A DNA stretch of 64,000 nt. Source: Micavibrio sp. UBA2638. GTDB lineage: Bacteria; Pseudomonadota; Alphaproteobacteria; Micavibrionales; Micavibrionaceae. This document shows positions 33,808 to 42,812 of the stretch, piece by piece (within the stretch, counting starts at the first letter, position 1; every line of letters starts with the position of its first letter). The notes beneath the pieces were generated by a model. The model worked only from the letters and a program-made list of their open reading frames with translations. It was not told where the DNA came from and ran no database searches. Made by a program: the position numbers and the translations under genes. The DNA lies in contig DENS01000003.1 of assembly GCA_002359735.1 (NCBI GenBank), positions 200,317 through 264,316 of the forward strand. The letters are read 5' to 3'.

Positions 33808-36114
33808 ATGGCCAAGAGTCCGAAAACCTTTAATGCCGCCGCAAGCGATAACCCACTTATTAATCCACCGGCCATGCCTTATGACGCCCCGGCCTTTGAT
33901 AAAATCAAAACCGAACATATAATGCCCGCAATTGAATGGTCGCTGGAAAAAATAAAAGCGGAAATTCAGGCCATTAAAGACAACAAGGACGACCCCAGCT
34001 TCGAAAACACAATCGAGGCACTGGAAAATGTCGGTTACGACTTCAGCCGTATCGGAACCATATTCCATACTCTGACAGCCAACAATACAACGCCTGAATT
34101 GCAGAAAATGGAACAAAAGGTCAATGACTTGACCACGCCGCTATTCAGCCAGATTGCAATGGATGAAACACTCTTTGAGCGCATCAAGGCCGTGTACGAC
34201 AACAAAGACAGTCTGAATTTGGATGCCGAACAAGCCATGTTGCTTGAAAATACATTCAAAAGCCGCGAACGCTCCGGCGCCCTGCTTAATGATACAGACA
34301 AGAAACGCTTACAGGAAATTGACCAGCTTCTATCCGAAAAATCGACAAAATTTGAACAGAACACCACCAACAGCACCGCTGCCTATTACCGGATTACAAC
34401 ACTGGATGAATTGGAAGGCGTGCCTGAACGATCCATCAAATCCTATCAACAGGCCGCAAAAGATGCCTTACAAGGCGCAAAAGATGCATTAAAAGCCGCC
34501 GAAGCCAAATTACAGGCCATTCAGGGCATTGACAAAGCCGATTTCAAAACCAAAAAGGCCGCGAATAAATACCTGAGCGAGGCCGAACAAGAAGTTCAAC
34601 AAGCAAAAGAAGACCTGGAGCCACTGGCGGCCATGCCTGAAAATGCCTGTCTGTTGCAATTGCAGCCTTTCCCGTCAGAGGTATTAAGCCATTGCAAAAA
34701 CCGTGAATTACGCAAGGAAATTCAAGAGGCCGCCGGAAAAGTCGCCACCGAAGCGCCATTTGACAACCGCCCCCTTGTCACCGAAATGGTAGCACTTCGC
34801 CATGAACGCGCGCAACTGTTAGGGTACGACAACCACGCAGAGTTTATTCTGAGCAACCGCATGGCCGGATCCCAAAAAGCGGTAGATGAGTTCCTTGAGA
34901 ACAATCGTCAGGCCTATATGCCCAGCGCCCAGGACTTTTTCGAAAAAACCAGAGATTTTGCACTGGCAAGCGGGGACATTGATACATTCGAGCCATATGA
35001 TATGGCCTATTACGACCGCATTCGCGCGGAACAATTATTCGATTTTGACGATGAATTGCTACGCCCATATCTGGAGGTTGGCAACGTTCTAAAGGGGTTT
35101 CAAGCGCATGTTGAAAAACTATTTAATGTTGAAATGGTCGATTGCACCGACAAATACCCCGCCTACCGCGATGATGCGCAGGTCTTTGAGGTTAAAAACA
35201 AAGACGATGGTGAGGTTGTCGCCCTGTTTTATGCCGATTATTTCGCCGATGCCAAAGCCAAACGCGGCGGCGCATGGATGAACCAGCTGCGCGGTGCCAG
35301 CATTGATAAAGACGGGCAAAAAACCATCCCGATTATCACCAATAGCTGTAACTACCAAAAACCAACACCTGGCCAACCAAGCCTGTTATCACTGGGTGAA
35401 GTGGAAACACTGTTCCATGAAGGCGGTCACGGATTCCACGGCGCATTGACGCAAGGAAAATATGAATCCCTGAACGGCACAAATGTGAAATGGGATTTTG
35501 TTGAGCTGCCGTCACAGCTGATGGAAAACTGGGTGAAAGAGCCTGCTGTTCTGCAAGAATTTGCTGTGCATCATGAAACCGGCGAACCCATTCCAGCAGA
35601 ATATATCGAAAAAATCATCGAAAAAGGCAACTACGATGCCGGATATATGGGGCTGCGTCAAACATCACTTGGTTTGATCGATATGGCCTGGCATGGGAAT
35701 ACCGAGCCGGGAACAATCGACGAAGTGGAAGACAAGGTGCATGCGCTCACCAGCTTCTTCCCGGAGCGTTCATCCGCCATGTCACAACGCTTTGGCCATT
35801 TATTCGCAGGCGGATATTCCGCCGGATATTACAGTTACAAATGGGCCGAAGTTCTGGAAGCCGATATTTTCGAGGAATTCAAGCAAAACGGCCTGTATGA
35901 TGCGGAAACATCCCAGCGCCTGAAAGAGACAATATACACCAAAGGCGGACAAGTCGACCCGATGGATCTGTTTAAAGAGATGATGGGCCGCGAGCCAAAC
36001 CCGGATGCGCTGCTGCGCCGTGAGGGGATATTATCGGAAACCGCGCCGAGCCAAAATACAGCGCCGGAAGTTCAAACACAAAACCTGCCTGATAACGGGC
36101 CGGATTTCGGATAA
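33808..36114 (+). CDS. M3-family oligopeptidase (Dcp/OpdA-like)
   Basis: A 768-residue cytoplasmic zinc peptidase that would cut short peptides. The metal motif HEGGHGFHG starts at residue 537 (H537, E538, H541), with the third ligand expected in the following helical region. KWDFVELPSQLMENWV and FAGGYSAGYYSYKWAEVLEAD are diagnostic of M3. It is longer than usual (about 680). The excess is an Ala/Lys/Glu-rich helical insert at about residues 213-275 (AAKDALQGAKDALKAAEAKL) and a Pro/Gln-rich tail. Ribosome-binding site GGGAG precedes the ATG. Confidence 0.9.
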   Translation: MAKSPKTFNAAASDNPLINPPAMPYDAPAFDKIKTEHIMPAIEWSLEKIKAEIQAIKDNKDDPSFENTIEALENVGYDFSRIGTIFHTLTANNTTPELQKMEQKVNDLTTPLFSQIAMDETLFERIKAVYDNKDSLNLDAEQAMLLENTFKSRERSGALLNDTDKKRLQEIDQLLSEKSTKFEQNTTNSTAAYYRITTLDELEGVPERSIKSYQQAAKDALQGAKDALKAAEAKLQAIQGIDKADFKTKKAANKYLSEAEQEVQQAKEDLEPLAAMPENACLLQLQPFPSEVLSHCKNRELRKEIQEAAGKVATEAPFDNRPLVTEMVALRHERAQLLGYDNHAEFILSNRMAGSQKAVDEFLENNRQAYMPSAQDFFEKTRDFALASGDIDTFEPYDMAYYDRIRAEQLFDFDDELLRPYLEVGNVLKGFQAHVEKLFNVEMVDCTDKYPAYRDDAQVFEVKNKDDGEVVALFYADYFADAKAKRGGAWMNQLRGASIDKDGQKTIPIITNSCNYQKPTPGQPSLLSLGEVETLFHEGGHGFHGALTQGKYESLNGTNVKWDFVELPSQLMENWVKEPAVLQEFAVHHETGEPIPAEYIEKIIEKGNYDAGYMGLRQTSLGLIDMAWHGNTEPGTIDEVEDKVHALTSFFPERSSAMSQRFGHLFAGGYSAGYYSYKWAEVLEADIFEEFKQNGLYDAETSQRLKETIYTKGGQVDPMDLFKEMMGREPNPDALLRREGILSETAPSQNTAPEVQTQNLPDNGPDFG

Positions 36115-36169
36115 ACCGAACAAAATCTCCCTCGGGAGAAACGTGGAGAAACTTGCGCCTTGGCGGGAT

Positions 36170-37252
36170 TTACCCCCAGGGCGTTTTTTTACGACCGCCG
36201 CGGGTACGTGTAAGCCATGGGTTTTGCGCATTTGCATGATCGTGGTTATCGGCCGCGAATCCCTGACCACGCCCCACCGGCGGCAAAGACGTGCTATCTG
36301 GAATGTCCTCACCCGTTACAGCCGCGATGGCGGCAATACGCTTATCGATTGGCGGGTGCGTGGCAAATACCCCCAGAAAGGCTTTGTGGTTTTCAATACA
36401 CATCTGGGCAATATCCTGGGTTGTTCCCGGAATCTGGTCACGCCCGCTTATGCGCAAAAGCGCGCGCATCATGGCAGATGGGTTTTTCGTCAGCTCCACC
36501 GCGCCCGCATCGGCCATATATTCTCGGCGGCGCGACAGCGCAAAACGCATAAACAAGGTGGCCATGTACCCAATCCACAGAACCGCCGCAATCGCTAAAA
36601 TCACGATAATACCGCCGCCTCTTTTATTCCCCCCACCGCCACGGAATATAAAACCATAGCGAATAGAACTCCACATCAACTGGGCGGCAAAGCCAATCAT
36701 ACCGGTAAAGATAACGGTCACAATCAAAAGCCTGACATCACGGTTTATGATATGCGTTAGCTCATGCGCGAGAACGGCCTCCAGTTCATCTTTTGCCAAT
36801 GAATTCATCAATCCGCGCGTCACCGTAACGGTATAGGTTTTTTGATCAATACCGCTGGCAAAAGCATTACGGGCATGGCTTTCGATAATTTCCAGTTTCG
36901 GCGTCGGGATACCGGCCGCAATGCTTAAATTTTCCAACAAATTATACAGCTCAGGTTCTTGTTGGCGGGTAACGGGATGGGAATGCGCCAACTGGCGGAT
37001 CATACGAGTATGAAAAAACCACGCGGCCGTAAACCAGATGACACAAATTGTAACAATCAGCGGCCAGAAATCGTAAATTATTGTGCCGGCGAAATGCGCT
37101 GGAAAGCCATTGTGCGGCCCACCGGTAAGTGCCCCGACAACCGCGGCACAAGCCCAGACAATCCCCATCAATATAACGGGGTAAAGCACCAGTAGAATGA
37201 TGCTTTTCAGATTATTATTCCATATATGCGACTTTAACCCGATCGCAGCCAT
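36170..37252 (-). CDS. M48-family (HtpX-like) membrane metalloprotease
   Basis: A 360-residue membrane zinc protease. Two TM helices near the N-terminus, the active site LAHELTHIINRD (H163, E164, H167), two further TM segments around 175-240 and the third ligand region MADAGAVELTKNP are all seen. HtpX-like enzymes degrade misfolded membrane proteins. A Gly-rich loop (FRGGGGNKRGGG) precedes the fourth helix. It follows lemA by about 40 bases, a common pair. Confidence 0.9.
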   Translation of the reverse strand: MAAIGLKSHIWNNNLKSIILLVLYPVILMGIVWACAAVVGALTGGPHNGFPAHFAGTIIYDFWPLIVTICVIWFTAAWFFHTRMIRQLAHSHPVTRQQEPELYNLLENLSIAAGIPTPKLEIIESHARNAFASGIDQKTYTVTVTRGLMNSLAKDELEAVLAHELTHIINRDVRLLIVTVIFTGMIGFAAQLMWSSIRYGFIFRGGGGNKRGGGIIVILAIAAVLWIGYMATLFMRFALSRRREYMADAGAVELTKNPSAMMRALLRISGRDQIPGTTQDIAQMCIENHKAFLGVFATHPPIDKRIAAIAAVTGEDIPDSTSLPPVGRGQGFAADNHDHANAQNPWLTRTRGGRKKTPWG

Positions 37253-37290
37253 CGCCTGGACCTTTTGTTACACGTTATGCCCGTAAGACA

Positions 37291-37854
37291 TTAAAACTGA
37301 ACGTCCGGGGCTTTTTCCAATGTTGCACGATCTGCATCTTCAATTTCGAAAAACTCTTGCTTTTTAAAACCAAAGCTGGCGGCAAATAATACGGCCGGAA
37401 ATTGTTCCACCGCGGTATTCAGCTCGCTTGTGGCATTATTAAAGAAGCGGCGGGCAGCGGCAATTTTGTTTTCAATGTCTGAGAGCTCCGACATGAACTG
37501 GCGATAATTGGTATCGGCCTTTAAATCCGGATAATTTTCGGCCACGGCAAACAAGTTCATCATCGCACGTGAAAGCATATTTTCCGCCTGAACACGTTCA
37601 CCCAAATCACTTCCGGCACCCTTCACGCCTGCGCGGGCTTCGGTTACATTTTCCAAAACTTCTTTTTCATGAGCGGCGTACCCTTTTACGGTTTCCAGCA
37701 AATTCGGGATCAAATCAAAACGTTGTTTTAGCTGAACATCAATATCGGCAAAGGCCTGTTCGCGCGTTTGGCGCAACGCAACCAAACGGTTGTAAATCAT
37801 AACAACAAAAATACCGGCCAGCGCCAGAATGCCCAATATAACCCATAATTCCAT
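37291..37854 (-). CDS. LemA family protein
   Basis: A 187-residue membrane-anchored coiled-coil protein. The N-terminal TM (WVILGILALAGIFVVMIYN) is followed by the LemA core: LKQRFDLIPNLLETVKGYA, VTEARAGV, AENYPDLKADTNYRQFMSEL, IAAARRFFNNATSELNT and FPAVLFAASFGFKKQEFFE. Role unknown, but LemA is often next to HtpX-like or TPM-domain proteins, as here. Start supported by AAGGGGA. Confidence 0.94.
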   Translation of the reverse strand: MELWVILGILALAGIFVVMIYNRLVALRQTREQAFADIDVQLKQRFDLIPNLLETVKGYAAHEKEVLENVTEARAGVKGAGSDLGERVQAENMLSRAMMNLFAVAENYPDLKADTNYRQFMSELSDIENKIAAARRFFNNATSELNTAVEQFPAVLFAASFGFKKQEFFEIEDADRATLEKAPDVQF

Positions 37855-38008
37855 TGATATATCCCCTTGGTGAATCAGAACAAAATAATTGATTCAGTGT
37901 AGCAAACATTGATCTGAATACAAAAGAAGAATACCCTGATGGCTGGAAGAAAATAAATAACGATATGCCCCAGCGGCATCTATAATGGGTAGGGCCAAGT
38001 AAACCTTC

Positions 38009-39232
38009 ATGCCGTTAACGACATCAACCAAATTTGTGTCTGTCATTGAATCCGGTACGGATTGGCGCGACACATCAAAAAAAGTTCTAGAGCAGCTTGA
38101 AACCGTTCGCACCGAAAATGACGGCTTTAATATCGGCTTTCTATATGTCAGTGATCATTTATGCGATGATCTTTCCAGCATCTTAAACCTGTTCAAATCC
38201 GTACTAAACATCGAACACTGGTGCGGCTGCGTGGCGATGGGCATTTGCGGTAACGGCATTGAACATATTGATAAACCGGCCATTTCCGTGATGATCGGGC
38301 ATTTTGAAGAGGATCAGTTCTGCGTCTTCCCCTCCAGCGATATTGATGACGGCAAGGCCGAACAAGCCCTTCAGCCCTGGATCGACAAGCAAGTCCCCTT
38401 TGTTGTACTAACCCATGGCGACCCCATGATGGATGCTAACCCGGCACATACCATAAAAAAACTGGAAGACCTGGTGGGCGGGTTTGTTATTGGCGGCCTC
38501 GCTTCCTCACGGTCGAACCACACCTGCATTGCGGATAAAATCGCCGATGGCGGTTTATGTGGTATTGCCTTTTCACAAGATTTGCAGATTTCCTGCGCCT
38601 TATCACAGGGGTGCACGCCCATTGGAAAGACGCACACCATTACCAAATGCCATGATCACACCATTTCTGAAATTGATTCCCAATCGGCGCTGGATGTTTT
38701 TGAAAATGATGTGCGCCAAATCGCCATACAAAAAACGAATATTGATCCAGATGCGTTGAGCTCTAAAGACCATGACCAGCTTTCCGAGGATCACGAACAA
38801 TTGTTTAAAGGCGAGGTTCACGCCGCTTTTCCTGTTCCCGGCAATGATAAAGGTGAATATCTGGTTCGCGATATCATCAGCATTGATGAGGAAAGCCGCT
38901 GCATTGATGTAGCCCAGCTGTCCGGGCAAGGTGATCATATTCTATTCGTCCATCGTGATAGCGATAGCGTGAAAACAGATTTATCCCGGACCTTATGCGC
39001 CCTGCGGGAACGCGTTTTAAGGGAGCAAGGTGACTTTAATCCCAAAGGCGCATTATATATATCCTGCGTGGCGCGGGCTTTTAATGATTTCAACAATCAG
39101 GACAAAGGCGGCGAGTTGGCCCTTGTCAAAGATATTATTGGCGAGGTTCCTTTAACCGGTTTTTATGCCAGCGGTGAAATCAATGGTGGGCGTTTATATG
39201 GATATACAGGCATCCTGATATTGTTTCTTTAG
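38009..39232 (+). CDS. FIST domain (FIST_N + FIST_C) sensor-like protein
   Basis: A 407-residue cytoplasmic protein of the FIST family, predicted small-ligand-binding signal-transduction module. FIST_N covers about residues 25-220 (CVAMGICGNGIEH, LTHGDPMMDANPAHTIKKLE, VGGLASSRSNHTCI, CALSQGCTPIGKTHTIT). FIST_C covers about 230-400, ending VPLTGFYASGEINGGRLYGYTG, the family signature. No kinase or cyclase domain is fused or adjacent. Probable single gene, divergent from lemA. Confidence 0.9.
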   Translation: MPLTTSTKFVSVIESGTDWRDTSKKVLEQLETVRTENDGFNIGFLYVSDHLCDDLSSILNLFKSVLNIEHWCGCVAMGICGNGIEHIDKPAISVMIGHFEEDQFCVFPSSDIDDGKAEQALQPWIDKQVPFVVLTHGDPMMDANPAHTIKKLEDLVGGFVIGGLASSRSNHTCIADKIADGGLCGIAFSQDLQISCALSQGCTPIGKTHTITKCHDHTISEIDSQSALDVFENDVRQIAIQKTNIDPDALSSKDHDQLSEDHEQLFKGEVHAAFPVPGNDKGEYLVRDIISIDEESRCIDVAQLSGQGDHILFVHRDSDSVKTDLSRTLCALRERVLREQGDFNPKGALYISCVARAFNDFNNQDKGGELALVKDIIGEVPLTGFYASGEINGGRLYGYTGILILFL

Positions 39233-39331
39233 GATTGTTAAACGTATTTTGCGTTAAGCCATTGCGTAAGGCCGTGCAAAGCACTACCTTTGTGTGAAGA
39301 GTAAGCATATTATCTATATTCGGGAGCGCGC

Positions 39332-40201
39332 ATGACCTTTCTTCGCCAAACATTTCTGTTCTTATTTGTGTTTATTGCCATGGGGATAATCACCACCGCC
39401 GCGCAGGCACAGTCAGAAGAACCGCTACCTAAATTGCCCGAACCGATACAGAACCTTGTGAATGAAGGCGCGCAAATTCGGTACCTTGGCCGTGATTACG
39501 GCGTCGATGCCTGGATCACCATTAAAAACGGAAAAGAACAGTATTTTTATGTACTGCCCGATCAGAAAGCCTTTTTGATGGGCGTTATGTTCGATAACAC
39601 CGGCAAACTAGTGACCGTAGATCAAGTGACCCGCCTTAGACAGCAAAACGGCGGTGATAAAATGCTCGACATCCTGACTGAGGACTTCACCTCTGAAGTA
39701 CAGGCATCAAACAAAGACGGCGAATTTGAATTCAAATCACCATCCGAACAATTATTCCACGACGTTCAAAACAGCAACTGGATACCGCTTGGCAATGCCG
39801 GGGCACCAATCATGTATGCCTTTATTGACCCACAATGCCCGCATTGTCATGCCATGCTGGAAGATCTGAAAAAAGACTATATCGATACAGGGCGCGTCCA
39901 GATTCGTATTATTCCAATTGGCTTTCGTGAAGAAACGCGGGCGCAATCGGCCTTTCTTCTAGCAGCGCCAAACCCGCAAGAACGCTTGTTTAAATATATG
40001 GCCGGCGATGAAGAAGCCCTGCCAGCCCGCAGCGAGATCAATCAACAAGGCGTTCAGCGTAATTTGGCCCTGATGCAATCGTGGAAGTTTAACGTGACCC
40101 CCATGGTTGTTTACCGCTCGGTTGCAGGGGATGTGAAGCTGGTTCGCGGCCGCCCGCAAAATATCGAGGCGCTGGTTAATGATTTGGGGAGCCGTCAGTA
40201 A
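39332..40201 (+). CDS. DsbC/DsbG-like periplasmic thiol-disulfide protein
   Basis: A 289-residue exported protein. A signal peptide (TFLFLFVFIAMGIITTAAQAQ) is followed by an N-terminal domain of about 110 residues like the DsbC/G dimerisation part, then a thioredoxin fold with FIDPQCPHCHAMLED (C169-P-H-C172). CPHC suggests an oxidase/isomerase. Being the first gene of a plus-strand run that leads into dotD-dotC-dotB, it may fold disulfide-bearing T4BSS or cassette proteins (inference). Start supported by GGGAG. Confidence 0.82.
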   Translation: MTFLRQTFLFLFVFIAMGIITTAAQAQSEEPLPKLPEPIQNLVNEGAQIRYLGRDYGVDAWITIKNGKEQYFYVLPDQKAFLMGVMFDNTGKLVTVDQVTRLRQQNGGDKMLDILTEDFTSEVQASNKDGEFEFKSPSEQLFHDVQNSNWIPLGNAGAPIMYAFIDPQCPHCHAMLEDLKKDYIDTGRVQIRIIPIGFREETRAQSAFLLAAPNPQERLFKYMAGDEEALPARSEINQQGVQRNLALMQSWKFNVTPMVVYRSVAGDVKLVRGRPQNIEALVNDLGSRQ

Positions 40202-40217
40202 AAAATATAAAAAGGTC

Positions 40218-40252
40218 CTGAACTCGCCCCCCATATTTGCGGGCTTGTTCAG
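40218..40252 (+). terminator. Possible hairpin after the DsbC/G-like gene
   Basis: CTGAAC and GTTCAG arms enclose a second GCCC/GGGC pairing. No T-run follows, so it may be only an mRNA 3' structure or processing point between this gene and the next. Confidence 0.3.
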
Positions 40253-40320
40253 AGCCATAAATTTCCCTTATACTGTTGATAGTATAACACCATGTCATCA
40301 CATTTTTTAATCGGCACGCC

Positions 40321-41625
40321 ATGAATCAGCGCAACGCATATCTGATACAAATTATTGAGAAAATCGGAACCCCGCTTTTAACGGCCGTACTGCGTAAAAA
40401 TTCAGGTGAAATCAAAGAAGACGCCCAAAATGTCGCGGGCCTGCTTTCCAAAACAGTGCAATTGAGTATTGATCTTGGCCATATGATAGAAATCGAAAAA
40501 TCATCGCCGGATGAAATTGAATCGCTGCGGGTGGCTATGGCGGGGCTAGCCGGACCGATGATTGCCAATCATTACGAGCAAAATGCCAAAATACCGGGTG
40601 AAAACGAGATTAAAAAACTGACCAGTGCACTGGAAGCCGTCATGACATTTTCTGACAATTTCAGCCCATCAGAAGACCACGTGATCCGCCTGGAAAACAT
40701 GAAAGCCAACGGGACTCCTGCCGATGCTTTTCAAATCAACATCCAGTATGTACAGGCCTTTGTTCCCATTGCCGATGTTGTCGCCAGCTTTCCCTTCGGC
40801 CAACCTGAAAAAAAATTAATGCAGGATGTTGCCGACAGAATTAACAGCAAAGCACGTCAAATTCGCGAAGATGCCTTCGGCGATGCGCTGGATGCGCAGC
40901 AGAAAAAACTCTGTGAGCTGGCCTTGGTAAAATCTTTGGCCGATCTCTATGCTTCATGTCATAAAGCCGAGATGGACAAATTAATGGCCATGCAAGACCC
41001 CGATGCCGGAGCCCAGCAAAGCGGCCTACAGGCCCTTTGGCAAGATTTCGATACCAGGGCCGAAATTCTGGCCACCCTGGCACAAAATATTGCACCAAAC
41101 GCTGGCGGCGGGACTATCGCGCCGAAAACTGCACCAGAAGCCGCCCCTGCCACCGTGCAGCAGCCCCCGGCGCAACCGGAACAACCAGCCGCACAACCGG
41201 CCGATCAAGGGCAAACCGGCGCCGCCTCCGGTAACCCCATGGCTATGTTTTCCAAGCCGAAAGAAGGGGGTGAAACGCCGCCACCTGCCGCCGCACCGCC
41301 ACAGCCTCCGCCGCAGCAACAAACGCCCCCGCCCGCGCAGCAGCCCCCAGCGCAACAAGAAAAACCAGCCGCACAACCGGCTGATCATGGGCAAACCGGC
41401 GCCGCCTCCGGCAACCCCATGGCCATGTTTGCCAAGCCGAAAGAGGGGGGCGAAACGCCGCCACCTGCCGCCGCACCGCCACAGCAACAGACGCCACCCG
41501 CCGCCGCGCCACAGCCTCCGCCGCAGCAGGAACAACCAGCCGCGCAACCGGAAGAGAAAAAACAGGAGAGTGGCAGCCCCATGGCCTTTTTCAAATCACC
41601 GCCAAAAGATGAAAATGAAGAATAA
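40321..41625 (+). CDS. Helical protein with Pro/Gln-rich duplicated tail, unknown function
   Basis: A 434-residue protein without signal peptide. Residues 1-260 are helical and charged (start NAYLIQIIEKIGTPLLTAVL) and match no family I know. The tail is Pro/Gln/Ala-rich and contains two copies of a unit with GQTGAASGNPMAMF and KPKEGGETPPPAAAPP, encoded by a 180-bp tandem duplication; a third, diverged end repeats PMAFFKSPPKDE. The position between a DsbC/G-like protein and the T4BSS lytic transglycosylase suggests a cytoplasmic T4BSS-associated factor, but this is inference only. Confidence 0.65.
   Translation: MNQRNAYLIQIIEKIGTPLLTAVLRKNSGEIKEDAQNVAGLLSKTVQLSIDLGHMIEIEKSSPDEIESLRVAMAGLAGPMIANHYEQNAKIPGENEIKKLTSALEAVMTFSDNFSPSEDHVIRLENMKANGTPADAFQINIQYVQAFVPIADVVASFPFGQPEKKLMQDVADRINSKARQIREDAFGDALDAQQKKLCELALVKSLADLYASCHKAEMDKLMAMQDPDAGAQQSGLQALWQDFDTRAEILATLAQNIAPNAGGGTIAPKTAPEAAPATVQQPPAQPEQPAAQPADQGQTGAASGNPMAMFSKPKEGGETPPPAAAPPQPPPQQQTPPPAQQPPAQQEKPAAQPADHGQTGAASGNPMAMFAKPKEGGETPPPAAAPPQQQTPPAAAPQPPPQQEQPAAQPEEKKQESGSPMAFFKSPPKDENEE
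41161..41520 (+). repeat. Two tandem 180-bp repeat units inside the Pro-rich gene
   Basis: Bases 41161-41340 and 41341-41520 align in register at an exact 180-bp period. Both start CAGCCCCC and share GGCAAACCGGCGCCGCCTCC and the GAAACGCCGCCACCTGCCG stretch with few differences. The second copy diverges near its end. Confidence 0.85.
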
Positions 41626-41696
41626 ATTGCTTGCCTTGGCGTTTGCGCACCCTATAAAATTATTAGCAGTAACAAAGTAACACTAAGGTAACGACG

Positions 41697-42113
41697 ATGG
41701 CCGCCAGCAAAATTCTAGCCGCTTGTCTGATGCTTGCATCGCAAACATATTCCATCCCGCCCGCTGTAATGGTCGGCATTTACAAGGCCGAGGGCGGAAA
41801 AGTCGGTCAAGAGGTTAAAAATACCAACGGGTCTTATGATTTGGGGCCCATGCAAATCAACACGATCTGGTTGCCTGAATTGGCCGAAAAATGGGGCGTT
41901 AGCGAAGATACGGCCAGAAAATGGGTGCGCGATGATGCCTGCACCAATGTTAGTGTTTCCGCCTGGATTTTAGGACAGCATATTAAAGAAACCAAAAGTT
42001 TGTCACAGGCCATAGCCTATTACAATTCGCGCACGCCGCGCCATGGCAACAAATATCAAAAACGGGTGATTGATATTATGCGCGATAGTGGATTGGTCAG
42101 GTCCCAGCGCTAA
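41697..42113 (+). CDS. Lytic transglycosylase (SLT-like) of the T4BSS locus
   Basis: A 138-residue protein that is almost only the SLT/lysozyme-like domain: PPAVMVGIYKAEGG (catalytic Glu at about residue 31), NTNGSYDLGPMQINTIWLPEL, VSVSAWILGQHI and AIAYYNSRTP. Such enzymes open peptidoglycan for secretion machines (VirB1 type). Its N-terminus (AASKILAACLMLASQTY) looks like the first domain helix rather than a cleavable signal peptide, so its export route is unclear. It lies about 160 bases before dotD. Confidence 0.85.
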   Translation: MAASKILAACLMLASQTYSIPPAVMVGIYKAEGGKVGQEVKNTNGSYDLGPMQINTIWLPELAEKWGVSEDTARKWVRDDACTNVSVSAWILGQHIKETKSLSQAIAYYNSRTPRHGNKYQKRVIDIMRDSGLVRSQR

Positions 42114-42274
42114 AAACCAGTGATTTTTTACGCAAACCGGCCACAAAAATGTAGATTGATATAAATAAACTCAAGTCGTTGCTTGCCTTGACAATATTCT
42201 ACCTTTAATCTTGATTCGGTATATTGATTCTCTTAGTAATCTATATGTTTATATAATTTAGGATATTACTGCGC

Positions 42275-42790
42275 ATGATACGTTTAGGTTCATTGAATAT
42301 TTTACTCGCATCCGCCTTATTGCTGACAGCCTGTGAAACAGCAACCGAGGCATTTAGCGGGGACACCCCCCAATTGGTGGCTGCGCCCGATAGCGTGTCT
42401 GCCATGCTTGCGGATGCCGCTGACCGCGCTGCCAATTCTTTGGAAACGCTTGCTGCTGTTGAATATGCCCGGTCTCCGGGTGTGGCCGTTTCCAATATTA
42501 ATGACGCCCCCAGCGAACTTCGTCGTTCCATTACAGTTAACTGGGTTGGCCCGGTTGAGCCCATCACAAAGACATTGGCTGATCGCGCTGGATACAATTT
42601 CCTGACAATCGGTCACGTTCCGCCTGTTCCGATTGTGGTTTCTCTGGATATCCAAAATCGCCCTGTCATCGATGTCTTAAGAGATCTGGGCTTACAGCTT
42701 GGGTTACGTGCTGACATCAAGGTTGATGCCGAACGCCGCGTTGTTGAAATTCACTATGCTCCATCTACCGGAGTTTCAGGTACTCTATAA
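42275..42790 (+). CDS. dotD: T4BSS outer-membrane lipoprotein DotD
   Basis: DotD is an outer-membrane lipoprotein that, with DotC and DotH, forms the outer-membrane core of Dot/Icm systems. This 171-residue protein has the lipobox LLTAC (Cys at about residue 20) after a short signal. The C-terminal half contains the secretin-N0-like fold: ITVNWVGPVEPITKTLADRA, PVPIVVSLDIQNRPVIDVLR and VVEIHYAP. dotC follows 22 bases later; the dotD-dotC-dotB order is as in Legionella. Confidence 0.88.
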   Translation: MIRLGSLNILLASALLLTACETATEAFSGDTPQLVAAPDSVSAMLADAADRAANSLETLAAVEYARSPGVAVSNINDAPSELRRSITVNWVGPVEPITKTLADRAGYNFLTIGHVPPVPIVVSLDIQNRPVIDVLRDLGLQLGLRADIKVDAERRVVEIHYAPSTGVSGTL

Positions 42791-42812
42791 CAGGTAAAAC
42801 CAGGAAGATTAT

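Noticed and set aside
36005..36598. 197-residue plus-strand frame over the end of the M3 peptidase and htpX-like genes
   Set aside because: It covers two well-supported genes in other frames and its protein has no recognisable features.
41026..41547. Long antisense frame (173 residues, Arg/Trp/Gly-rich) opposite the Pro-rich repeats
   Set aside because: It mirrors the GC-rich repeat coding for Pro/Gln/Ala on the other strand; composition is a by-product and no start signal is seen.
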